Shown: positions 1-5,782 of the stretch, piece by piece | Layout of the letters: each line of letters starts with the position of its first letter | Position numbering within the stretch: the stretch's first letter is position 1 | Assembly (NCBI GenBank): GCA_017397605.1 | Contig: JAFQII010000145.1 | Span: 1 to 6,408 of the forward strand | Reading direction: 5' to 3' | DNA: 6,408 bases | Source of the DNA: Clostridia bacterium | GTDB taxonomy: Bacteria > Bacillota > Clostridia > Oscillospirales > CAG-382 | The notes under the pieces: model-generated | The model's input: the letters and a program-made list of their open reading frames with translations, nothing else | What the model was told of the DNA's origin: nothing | The model's database searches: none | Position numbers and translations under genes: made by a program

Positions 1-1220
1 CACGTCCCGAAAACGCGCTGACAGCCGCAGAGATCATCGAGCTGGATCAGTACTGCTACGACAACTTTATCGATTTTGTTCCCTCGCTGTCCACCTTCGG
101 TCACCTGTACCGCCTGCTGGAGAGCCCCCGTTGGAGCGAATACCGCGAGCTCGAGACCTATGAGCCTTCGGGCAACAAATGGTATGACGCGATGATTCAC
201 CATACCATCGATCCCTCCAACCCCGAGAGCATCAACATCATCGGCAGCATGATCGACCAGTACATTCCGCTGTTCCGCAGCAAATACTTTAACATCTGCT
301 GCGACGAAACGTTTGACCTCGGCAAGGGCAGAAACACGGGCAAGGATTCGGGCGCGCTCTATCTTGAGTTTACCCGCAAGATCATTGACCATGTTATGTC
401 CCGCGGCAAGACCGTGATGATGTGGGGCGACATCATTCTCCATCATCCCGAGATTCTCGACAGCTTCCCCAAGGACGTTGTCATGCTCAACTGGGATTAC
501 GGCAATAATCCGCCGGTTGCCAATGCCGCAAAATTCCGCGATGCGGGCTACCGTCAGATTCTCTGTCCCGGCACCTCCTGCTGGAACCAGATGAGCGAGG
601 TCGTCAACTACGCAGAGCAGAACATCATCAAGATGATCCGTTCCGGCCACGAAAACGGCGCGATGGGCTCGCTCAATACCGCGTGGGGCGACTACGGCCA
701 TACCGCGGCGCTCAACACTTCGCTTTACGGCGTTGTGCTCGGCGCGGCGATCTCGTGGAACAAGGACGAGGTTGTTCCCTCTAAGGCGTTTGATGACCGT
801 GTTTCCTACCTGCTGTACGGCGACAAAACGGGCAAGGCGGTTCAGTATCTGCGCGAGTTGGGCGACTGCTGTCAGGTGATGAACTGGGCAGTGCTTTGCG
901 TGCAGTATTTCGGCGGTTCGACCTGGATGCAGGCAAGCTCCAGCCCCAAGGATCTCGTCGCATGTGCAAATAAGGCGCTCAAGCTGGCGGACAAGTTCCG
1001 CGCGCTTCCCGTGCAGAACGAGATCATCGAGGATCTCATCCTTGCATGCGAGGGTGAGTATCTGATGTGCATGTCCTCCGCAAGATACCACGGCGGCAAG
1101 AAACAGACTCCCGCGGGCTTTACCGAGGATTGGGTCAAGCGTTACAGCGCGGCATGGAGACGCGACAACAAGGAGTCCGAGCTCTACCGTATCGTCGATG
1201 TATTTCTTAATATGAAATAA
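1..1220 (+). CDS. Family 20-like glycoside hydrolase (beta-N-acetylhexosaminidase-type), C-terminal part, 5' truncated by window edge
   Basis: The reading frame is open from base 3 with no stop, so the gene begins upstream of the window; 405 residues are visible. In visible numbering, the stretch VPSLSTFGHLYRLLE (about 27-41) and the motif FNICCDETFDLGKG with the Asp101-Glu102 pair match the GH20 TIM-barrel core. In that family the Glu is the general acid and the Asp orients the substrate N-acetyl group for substrate-assisted catalysis. Trp residues that could line the sugar pocket occur in MMWGD (Trp141), LNWDYG (Trp164), CWNQ (Trp194) and NTAWGDYG (Trp228). The C-terminal third is helical and has no recognisable binding module. 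No signal peptide can be judged because the N terminus is missing. The likely role is removal of terminal N-acetylhexosamines from glycans (host mucin, chitin or peptidoglycan fragments); the substrate is not readable here. A terminator hairpin follows 21 bases after the TAA stop. The family call is fairly secure, the substrate is not. Confidence 0.8.
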   Translation, partial: RPENALTAAEIIELDQYCYDNFIDFVPSLSTFGHLYRLLESPRWSEYRELETYEPSGNKWYDAMIHHTIDPSNPESINIIGSMIDQYIPLFRSKYFNICCDETFDLGKGRNTGKDSGALYLEFTRKIIDHVMSRGKTVMMWGDIILHHPEILDSFPKDVVMLNWDYGNNPPVANAAKFRDAGYRQILCPGTSCWNQMSEVVNYAEQNIIKMIRSGHENGAMGSLNTAWGDYGHTAALNTSLYGVVLGAAISWNKDEVVPSKAFDDRVSYLLYGDKTGKAVQYLRELGDCCQVMNWAVLCVQYFGGSTWMQASSSPKDLVACANKALKLADKFRALPVQNEIIEDLILACEGEYLMCMSSARYHGGKKQTPAGFTEDWVKRYSAAWRRDNKESELYRIVDVFLNMK

Positions 1221-1241
1221 AGCGCGTAAACGCGCGGTGAT

Positions 1242-1273
1242 ATAAAAGCGTCGGGGCGTCCCGACGCTTTTAT
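1242..1273. terminator. Bidirectional intrinsic terminator between convergent genes
   Basis: Perfect 14-bp inverted repeat, ATAAAAGCGTCGGG (1242-1255) and CCCGACGCTTTTAT (1260-1273), with a GCGT loop. The GC-rich core is flanked by AAAA on one side and TTTT on the other, so RNA from either strand gives a stable hairpin ending in U residues. It lies 21 bases after the glycosidase stop and 34 bases beyond the dpaB stop, so it can end both convergent transcripts. The U tract is short (four), so efficiency is uncertain. Confidence 0.85.
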
Positions 1274-1307
1274 GATGTCTTCAAAAAGCGCAGTGTGCGG
1301 TGAAAAA

Positions 1308-1871
1308 TCACTCCAACAGCACGGGCTGCAGCTGCCGTCCCTGCATTGCCGCATCCAGCGTGTCCTGCAATCGGTGAAAATCGCAGATCAGCGAAGTCGG
1401 CTTTTGGGACGCGTCATCCTGCCCGAAGGGGACAAAGTAGACGTTTTTCTTTTCCAGCACCATTGCAATGTTAAACAGGTTTGCACTGAGGCCGTCGTTG
1501 GTCGCAATTCCCAGAATCACGGGACGCCGATTTCGCAATTGCGCCTTGACGGACATCGTGACTGCACCGTCGGTGATGCCGTGTGCGATCTTGGCAAGCG
1601 TGTTGCCCGTGCAGGGGCAAACGGCGAGTGCGTCAAATCCGCCCCGCGTAATGACCTCCTCGGCATCGCGCACGGTGAGGATGGGTGCACGTCCCGTGAT
1701 GGCTTCAATGTTCCTTTTAAGGTCGCTTGCTTTGCCGAAGCGTGTGTCGGTTGTTGCGGAAATTTCCGAGAGAATCGGGTAGACGTCATGTTGCTCCGAA
1801 AGCAAACGGAGTTGTTTTTGCGAATGTGCATGTGTGCAAAAGGAACCGCAGATTGCATATGCGAGCTTCAT
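1308..1871 (-). CDS. dpaB: Dipicolinate synthase subunit B
   Basis: A 187-residue flavoprotein-fold protein (B. subtilis SpoVFB is about 200). With DpaA it converts the lysine-pathway intermediate dihydroxy-/dihydrodipicolinate to dipicolinic acid in the mother cell; the product is loaded into the forespore as Ca-DPA and gives heat resistance. Recognisable family segments are the N terminus MKLAYAICGSFCTH, SATTDTRFGKA, CPCTGNTLAKIAHGITD, KAQLRNRRPVILGIATND, VYFVPFGQDD and the C-terminal LQPVLLE. The frame stays open upstream to 2048, but that extension is Arg-rich shadow of dpaA. The chosen ATG at 1871 has AGAAGG about eight bases upstream and begins at the family N terminus. Its ATG overlaps the dpaA stop as ATGA, indicating translational coupling. 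No asd or dapG gene follows, unlike the B. subtilis spoVF neighbourhood. Confidence 0.95.
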   Translation of the reverse strand: MKLAYAICGSFCTHAHSQKQLRLLSEQHDVYPILSEISATTDTRFGKASDLKRNIEAITGRAPILTVRDAEEVITRGGFDALAVCPCTGNTLAKIAHGITDGAVTMSVKAQLRNRRPVILGIATNDGLSANLFNIAMVLEKKNVYFVPFGQDDASQKPTSLICDFHRLQDTLDAAMQGRQLQPVLLE

Positions 1872-2692
1872 AAAATACCTTCTTTGATCAGAATGCGGCG
1901 TACGCTGTCGGCGAGGATGCGTCCTGCCGTTTCGGGCGCATATTTGCCGGGCAGACCGTTTGCGCGGACAGCGCGGGGAGAGGGGATGCTGTCGGCAAGG
2001 TCGATCAGCGGCACGTGTGCGGGCATGCGCAGCAGCATGCTTTCGCAAAAAACCTCTGCGGGAACGGTGTTGCAGACAAAATCGGCGTTTGCCAGTGCAT
2101 CGGGGAGCGCGTCAAAGCCGATCGCCCGATGTCCGCACATGCCGATCAGCGCATGATCACGTTCCTTGCGTGCCGCAACGGTTACGCTGCATCCCAAAGC
2201 GCGCGCCTTTGCCGCCAGACGCTTGCCGATCCGTCCGTATCCGACCACGACGGCATTTGCGCCGTTGAGACAGCCGCCGATGGAGTTTCCTGCCAGTACC
2301 AGCGCCGCTTCGGCGGTGACGTCCGCGTTGCGGAGCATCATTGCTTCGTCATAATAGTCAAAAAAACGCTCGTCCTCTGCAGGCAGCATGCCGCCGAGAA
2401 TCGCCTTTGCACGCTCCGAAAGCGAAAAAACGTGCTCTAATAGCATACTCCGTTCCGCAAGAGGCGCGTTCAGAACGCCGCCGCCCTTGGTGTAGGGCAG
2501 GGGCAGGACAACCGCGTCCGCCTGCAACAGCGCGTCCTGCGGCAAATGTACCAGCATGAGCCCTCGGGTATCACCCTCAAAACGGTCGAATCCGGTTAAA
2601 AGAACGCGCACGGTGTCCGAAACAAACTGCCTGGCAGCAAATACCGTACGCGCATCTCCTCCCGCAAAAACCAATGTAACGTCTTTTTTCAT
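1868..2692 (-). CDS. dpaA: Dipicolinate synthase subunit A
   Basis: A 274-residue protein (B. subtilis SpoVFA is about 297), the NAD(P)-binding subunit of dipicolinate synthase. It has an N-terminal Rossmann-like domain beginning MKKDVTLVFAGGDART. A second, dinucleotide-binding Rossmann domain carries VVVGYGRIGKRLA, with the Gly-x-Gly-x-x-Gly loop at residues 151-156 (GYGRIG). The family-typical GLPGKYAPETAGRIL lies at 246-260. Residues 112-130 (DYYDEAMMLRNADVTAEAA) match the family's linker before the binding domain. It is the first gene of the dpaA-dpaB operon and its TGA overlaps the dpaB start by four bases. The nearest Shine-Dalgarno-like sequence, GAGAGGA at 2713-2707, is about 14 bases from the ATG, longer than usual, yet the ATG gives the expected family N terminus. 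Expression is expected to be mother-cell specific; see the weak sigma-E-like candidate upstream. Confidence 0.95.
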   Translation of the reverse strand: MKKDVTLVFAGGDARTVFAARQFVSDTVRVLLTGFDRFEGDTRGLMLVHLPQDALLQADAVVLPLPYTKGGGVLNAPLAERSMLLEHVFSLSERAKAILGGMLPAEDERFFDYYDEAMMLRNADVTAEAALVLAGNSIGGCLNGANAVVVGYGRIGKRLAAKARALGCSVTVAARKERDHALIGMCGHRAIGFDALPDALANADFVCNTVPAEVFCESMLLRMPAHVPLIDLADSIPSPRAVRANGLPGKYAPETAGRILADSVRRILIKEGIL

Positions 2693-2768
2693 GGAAAAAC
2701 AATCATTCCTCTCGAAAATGTGGTGTAATTCTTAAAATAAGCCGAAAAACGTTGTCTGTTTTTGACAA

Positions 2769-2796
2769 AATAGATGGTGCGAAAATGGCTATATTG
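2769..2796 (-). promoter_or_regulatory. Possible sigma-E-like promoter of dpaA-dpaB
   Basis: On the minus strand, CAATATA (2796-2790) is followed after 13 bases by CATCTATT (2776-2769). This resembles the mother-cell sigma-E pattern, an ATA-containing -35 and a CATACAnT-like -10, with about five of seven informative -10 positions matching. It would give a leader of roughly 70 bases before the dpaA ATG. No good sigma-A promoter is seen for this direction. In B. subtilis spoVF is sigma-K dependent, so the sigma factor assignment is inference only. Confidence 0.3.
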
Positions 2797-2816
2797 CCGA
2801 AATTGGGATTTTTCGC

Positions 2817-2845
2817 TTGACAGAATGGGGAAAATGCAGTATAAT
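2817..2845 (+). promoter_or_regulatory. Consensus sigma-A promoter of the transglutaminase-like gene
   Basis: TTGACA (2817-2822) and TATAAT (2840-2845) are separated by exactly 17 bases, a perfect vegetative promoter. Transcription should start near 2852, giving a leader of about 38 bases to the ATG at 2890. It lies about 20 bp from the leftward sigma-E-like candidate, so the two would fire divergently. Confidence 0.9.
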
Positions 2846-2889
2846 TACGCGGTCTGGAAAGAATTTTGGCAGAAGGGAGAAGGATACCG

Positions 2890-4167
2890 ATGAACTCAAA
2901 TAAGATCGCCGTCGCGGTGTTGATACTGGCTTTTGTTGTGATCGTTTCGTCGTTGTTTGCGGCATCCGTCACCGAGCCATTGTTCCCCGAGACGGCAGAG
3001 AGCGAAGCAAGCGTTCCGCATCAGGCAGAGACCTCCGACACGGATCATACGGTAGAGAACACTCCCGTGCAGTCCGAGACTGAGTCGTCTCCTGCGGATC
3101 AGACCTCTTCCGAGAGCGTTTCCGAGGAGCCGTCTGCACAGCCTTCTGTTGACGAAAGCGAGAGCTTTGACGAAGCGTCTGACGAAGAACCCTCCGCCGA
3201 GCCTTCCGAAGAACCCGAGGCGCCGTCTGAGGAGCCCCAGGCACCTTCCGAAGAGCCCGATGAGGAGCCTTCCGAAGAACCTGAGGAGTCTGTTCCCGAG
3301 GAGCAGCCCGAGGAGTCCTCTGAGGAAGAACTTATTCGTGATCCGTTGGGCAAGCCCGGGCAGGACGAGCCTTACAAGGTTACTGTGATTGTCAAGGATA
3401 TCGAGGGCTTTACGATTGAGGGCGCTGAGGTTTCGATCGATGATCAGACCGGCGAGACCGATGAGATGGGCAAGTTCTATATTGAGCTTGACAGCGCCGA
3501 CTTTGTGCTCAATGTCAAGTCGGGTGCGTTTGTTTCCTATTACGAAGAAGTTACGCTCTATGACAAAAACAGCGTGATCGAGATCTCGCTGGCAAGAGCG
3601 GACAAGATCCGCAGATTGCTTAATTCTGCGGTTTTGCATCCGTATGTTGCGGATCATCCCGAACTGGATGCGGCTGTCAAGGCATTGTTCGACGAGCTGT
3701 TTGAGCCCGGTATGGATACTTATGACAAGGTCAAGGCTTGCTATGACTGGGTGATTGATAATACCTCGTACAAGCGTCCGTCACACGAGAAGTACAACGA
3801 TTTACACTGCGCGTATCAGCTGATCCGCGACGGAATCGGTACTTGCGACTGCTATTCCAATGCTTTTGCCGTAATGATGCGTTACATCGGCTTGGAGTGC
3901 TATGTGGTAGAAGGTACGACCTCTGCCAACGGCGGCGGTTATACCGGACATGAGTGGACAACCATAAAAATCGGAGAGGATTTCTACGTCTTTGACCCGC
4001 AGGTCGAGGATGCAATAGCAGGACGCAACGGCGGCAAAGTCAATTATTTGCGCTTCTGTCTGCCTGAGCCCCACTCCAAATACCGTTACTCCGTTTGCTC
4101 GAGACAGTTCTTTGTTGACAAGTTTGATAAATATCTGCTCGAAAACGGCCACTACGTCGAAGAATAA
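2890..4167 (+). CDS. Membrane-anchored transglutaminase-like (cysteine protease-fold) surface protein with acidic Ser/Glu/Pro linker
   Basis: A 425-residue protein in four parts. Residues 5-27 form one hydrophobic segment after a short basic N terminus, with no lipobox Cys, so a membrane anchor or uncleaved signal. Residues about 28-155 are a low-complexity Ser/Glu/Pro/Asp linker including heptads of PSEEPxA. Residues 162-237 (VTVIVKDIEG to SLARA, with the typical TDEMGKF turn) look like a carboxypeptidase-regulatory/CnaB-like beta sandwich. Residues about 255-425 are a transglutaminase-like domain with an intact candidate triad: Cys319 in GTCDCYSNAF, His354 in TGHEWT, Asp369 in YVFDPQ. The ATG at 2890 is preceded by GGGAGAAGGA; an in-frame TTG at 2866 lacks a ribosome binding site and is rejected. 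It has its own sigma-A promoter and terminator, so it is monocistronic and vegetatively expressed. The domain family covers cross-linking, peptidase and inactive members; the substrate is unknown. The linker suggests it reaches through the cell wall. Confidence 0.85.
   Translation: MNSNKIAVAVLILAFVVIVSSLFAASVTEPLFPETAESEASVPHQAETSDTDHTVENTPVQSETESSPADQTSSESVSEEPSAQPSVDESESFDEASDEEPSAEPSEEPEAPSEEPQAPSEEPDEEPSEEPEESVPEEQPEESSEEELIRDPLGKPGQDEPYKVTVIVKDIEGFTIEGAEVSIDDQTGETDEMGKFYIELDSADFVLNVKSGAFVSYYEEVTLYDKNSVIEISLARADKIRRLLNSAVLHPYVADHPELDAAVKALFDELFEPGMDTYDKVKACYDWVIDNTSYKRPSHEKYNDLHCAYQLIRDGIGTCDCYSNAFAVMMRYIGLECYVVEGTTSANGGGYTGHEWTTIKIGEDFYVFDPQVEDAIAGRNGGKVNYLRFCLPEPHSKYRYSVCSRQFFVDKFDKYLLENGHYVEE
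3202..3282 (+). repeat. In-gene tandem heptad repeat encoding PSEEPxx
   Basis: Inside the linker of the transglutaminase-like protein, residues 105-131 read as PSEEPEA, PSEEPQA, PSEEPDE, one extra Glu, then PSEEP. The DNA copies use different synonymous codons (ccttccgaagaa, ccgtctgaggag), so the protein repeat is kept while the DNA is not a clean tandem repeat. It is a strongly acidic, Pro-rich, probably extended spacer. Confidence 0.8.
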
Positions 4168-4174
4168 GACACAC

Positions 4175-4209
4175 AGAGGAATGCAAAAAAGCATTCCTCT
4201 TTCTTTTCT
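4175..4209 (+). terminator. Intrinsic terminator after the transglutaminase-like gene
   Basis: A 10-bp perfect stem, AGAGGAATGC (4175-4184) and GCATTCCTCT (4191-4200), with an AAAAAA loop, is followed by TTCTTTTCT. It begins seven bases after the TAA stop. Read from the opposite strand the stem is followed by a sequence without a U tract, so it serves the plus-strand gene; the T-rich tail touches the stop codon of the convergent minus-strand gene. Confidence 0.9.
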
Positions 4210-5314
4210 AAATCAATTGCAAAAAGCGCTGTATTTCTTCTTCGGTGTTGTGCTTGGAGAGACTGATGCGCACGCCGCCACTGTCAAGCGTTCCGAGTGC
4301 GCGGTGGGCACAAGGTGCGCAGTGCAAGCCCGCGCGTACGGCAACGCCGTTTTCGGCGAGATACTCTGCCAGTTCCTCGCAATCTCGGTTTTGCTTGTTG
4401 ATGAGCAAGGTCGGAACGTATGCCCCGTGCGCGTGATATCCGTGCAGACGGATTTCTTTTTTTGCTATCAGACCGTCGACGAGCTGTTGATACAAATGCA
4501 TTTCGTCTGTGTCGAACGTTACTTCGTCCAGTGCCGCGCACAAACCCGCAAACCCGCAGACGTTGGGCGTACCCGCTTCCAGACGTTCGGGCAAAACCTC
4601 GGGCATGGAAATTGCGCGCGAGTCGATGCCGCTCCCTCCCTCGATGATCGTGCAAAACGAATACGCTCTGTCGGGATGCAGGATCAACGCACCTGTTCCC
4701 ATCGGGCCGAACAACCCCTTGTGCCCCGGAACGCAGATTGCGTCGACTCCGAGCTGTCGGATATCGATAGGGATGTGTCCCGCAGTCTGTGAGCAATCCG
4801 CGATCATCAAAAAATCCTCGCGGCCGACTGCCGCACGCATTTCGGCAAGCGGCAAAACACGTCCGCAGACGTTGGATGCGTGCGTGACGACTGCCATATC
4901 GCTGTGCTTGCCGACTGCAAGACGGAAATTATCGACCGTAACGTTATCGTCTGCGATTTCCGCTCGAAACTGCTTGAGAACGATCTCGCCGCACATTCGG
5001 AGCGCTTGCAACGGACGCATGACCGCGTTGTGCTCCATGTTGGAGCAAAGCACCTCGCTGTCCTCCCGATATAAGCCCTTGATTGCATAATTGAGCGCTT
5101 CTGTCGCCCCTTTGGTCAGGATGACGCGTTCGGGAACACTGCCAAACAGTGACGCAAGCTTTTTTCTGCAGTTGTACAGAATTTCGTCGGCACGCCTTGC
5201 AAGTAAGTGCCCGCTTCTGCCCGGGTTGCCGCAGCAAAGACATGCGTCCCGCATCGCGTTTGCCGCTGACGCACTTTTGGGAAATCCCGTTGCTGCGTTG
5301 TCAAAATAGATCAT
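4208..5314 (-). CDS. Class-V aminotransferase, cysteine desulfurase family (EF2568-like)
   Basis: A 368-residue PLP enzyme of the NifS/SufS type, expected to take sulfur (or selenium) from cysteine (or selenocysteine) as an enzyme-bound persulfide. It starts IYFDNAATGFPK. SNMEHNAVMRP holds His95, which stacks on PLP; THASNVCG is at 145-151. Asp173 in IADCSQTAGH pairs with the PLP nitrogen, Lys199 in VPGHKG forms the Schiff base, and Arg349 in GGVRISL binds the substrate carboxylate. The candidate persulfide Cys332 lies in AGLHCAPCAHRALGT, with a second Cys at 335. The AGLHCAP..H.ALGT signature fits the family named after Enterococcus EF2568 rather than IscS or SufS proper. AGGAG sits eight bases upstream of the ATG, which overlaps the stop of the DUF3343 gene as ATGA. 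Physiological acceptor unknown; the coupled DUF3343 protein is the obvious candidate. Confidence 0.9.
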   Translation of the reverse strand: MIYFDNAATGFPKSASAANAMRDACLCCGNPGRSGHLLARRADEILYNCRKKLASLFGSVPERVILTKGATEALNYAIKGLYREDSEVLCSNMEHNAVMRPLQALRMCGEIVLKQFRAEIADDNVTVDNFRLAVGKHSDMAVVTHASNVCGRVLPLAEMRAAVGREDFLMIADCSQTAGHIPIDIRQLGVDAICVPGHKGLFGPMGTGALILHPDRAYSFCTIIEGGSGIDSRAISMPEVLPERLEAGTPNVCGFAGLCAALDEVTFDTDEMHLYQQLVDGLIAKKEIRLHGYHAHGAYVPTLLINKQNRDCEELAEYLAENGVAVRAGLHCAPCAHRALGTLDSGGVRISLSKHNTEEEIQRFLQLI

Positions 5315-5538
5315 GCGTGTTTCTCCTGCGTGATGCCAAGAATGTTGATGCCCGCCTGTACCAAAATTTGCTCGGCGCGTCCCCTTTCGGATGTGCGGAT
5401 GCGCAAGCCGTAGCCGCAGCCGCGCACCTTGCGGATCGCGGCGGAACGCGTCAGCTCCGAGCGGATGCCTTGCGCGGCGAGAAAGTCGCGCGCTTTCATT
5501 GCGTACGTCACGGACGACAAAACAAAGATCAAGTCCAT
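5311..5538 (-). CDS. DUF3343 family small protein (putative Se/S carrier-like)
   Basis: A 75-residue protein, MDLIFVLSSVTYAMKARDFL at the start, with the family pattern of a short beta strand, a SSVTYAMKA helix start, and a single conserved-type Cys in RGCGYGLRI (Cys41). This matches DUF3343, a small family proposed from comparative genomics to carry selenium or sulfur, similar in idea to TusA/YedF. The frame is open upstream to 5634, but the ATG at 5538 has GAGGAG about 11 bases upstream and gives the family N terminus. Its TGA overlaps the ATG of the cysteine desulfurase-like gene by four bases, so the two are translated together and probably interact. Cys41 is the only cysteine and would be the carrier residue; this is inference. 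No convincing sigma-A promoter is visible on the minus strand upstream. Confidence 0.8.
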   Translation of the reverse strand: MDLIFVLSSVTYAMKARDFLAAQGIRSELTRSAAIRKVRGCGYGLRIRTSERGRAEQILVQAGINILGITQEKHA

Positions 5539-5620
5539 GATGCTTTCAACTCCTCGCTTGCAGTTTATGCATGCGCGGTTTGCCGTGACTGCCAAAAATG
5601 ATCCGTTTTGCAAAAAAAGG

Positions 5621-5649
5621 TTGACAAACGGCATTTGATGTGGTACAAT
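5621..5649 (+). promoter_or_regulatory. Upstream sigma-A promoter (P1) on the gltX side, overlapped by an operator
   Basis: TTGACA (5621-5626) and TACAAT (5644-5649) with a 17-base spacer, a near-consensus vegetative promoter. Transcription would begin near 5656, inside the adjoining palindrome. The next gene in this direction is gltX, about 127 bases downstream, so P1 would give a longer gltX leader. Confidence 0.75.
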
Positions 5650-5654
5650 ACTAA

Positions 5655-5677
5655 CTGTACTATATCAGATAGTACAG
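5655..5677. promoter_or_regulatory. Palindromic operator over the P1 transcription start
   Basis: Perfect 9-bp inverted repeat CTGTACTAT (5655-5663) and ATAGTACAG (5669-5677) with centre ATCAG. It covers the expected +1 to about +22 of P1, the classic position for a repressor of the dimeric helix-turn-helix kind. A third GTAC lies at 5643-5646, overlapping the P1 -10 element, 14 bases from the next one. There is no T run after the repeat, so it is not a terminator. The regulator is not in the window. Confidence 0.65.
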
Positions 5678-5712
5678 CAAAAGACTTTTGTGCACGAAAA
5701 TGCAGCTAACAC

Positions 5713-5741
5713 TTGACTTTTTGCGCAAAGGGATGTATAAT
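5713..5741 (+). promoter_or_regulatory. Proximal sigma-A promoter (P2) of gltX
   Basis: TTGACT (5713-5718) and a perfect TATAAT (5736-5741) with a 17-base spacer. Transcription should start near 5748, leaving a leader of about 35 bases with the AAGGAG ribosome binding site at 5772-5777. This leader is too short for a T-box or other riboswitch. Confidence 0.85.
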
Positions 5742-5782
5742 AAACTATTAAAATCTGCAATCCTTTTGCACAAGGAGTATTT

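Noticed and set aside
1222..1235. Small hairpin GCGCG-TAAA-CGCGC just after the glycosidase stop
   Set aside because: Only five base pairs and no following T run; the larger hairpin at 1242-1273 is the plausible terminator.
1272..2156. Long plus-strand open frame (294 codons) opposite dpaB and dpaA
   Set aside because: It is antisense to two clearly recognised genes, its translation is Arg/Cys-rich without family features, and it begins in the terminator hairpin.
2866..2889. Upstream TTG start for the transglutaminase-like protein adding eight residues
   Set aside because: It lacks a Shine-Dalgarno sequence and would translate through the strong GGGAGAAGGA site that serves the ATG at 2890.
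3202..3282. Repeats at this site as a possible CRISPR or DNA-level tandem array
   Set aside because: The units are in frame, 21 bases with varying synonymous codons and no spacers; they encode a protein linker.
2896..3657. Minus-strand open frame of 253 codons opposite the transglutaminase-like gene
   Set aside because: It is rich in Arg, Leu and Gly because it mirrors the Ser/Glu/Pro-coding repeat, with no recognisable domain, while the plus-strand frame has promoter, ribosome binding site, domains and terminator.
5539..5782. Minus-strand sigma-A promoter for the DUF3343 operon
   Set aside because: Candidates such as TTGTCA or TTGGCA lack an acceptable -10 at 16-18 bases (best are GGATCA and TGCATA), so none is claimed.
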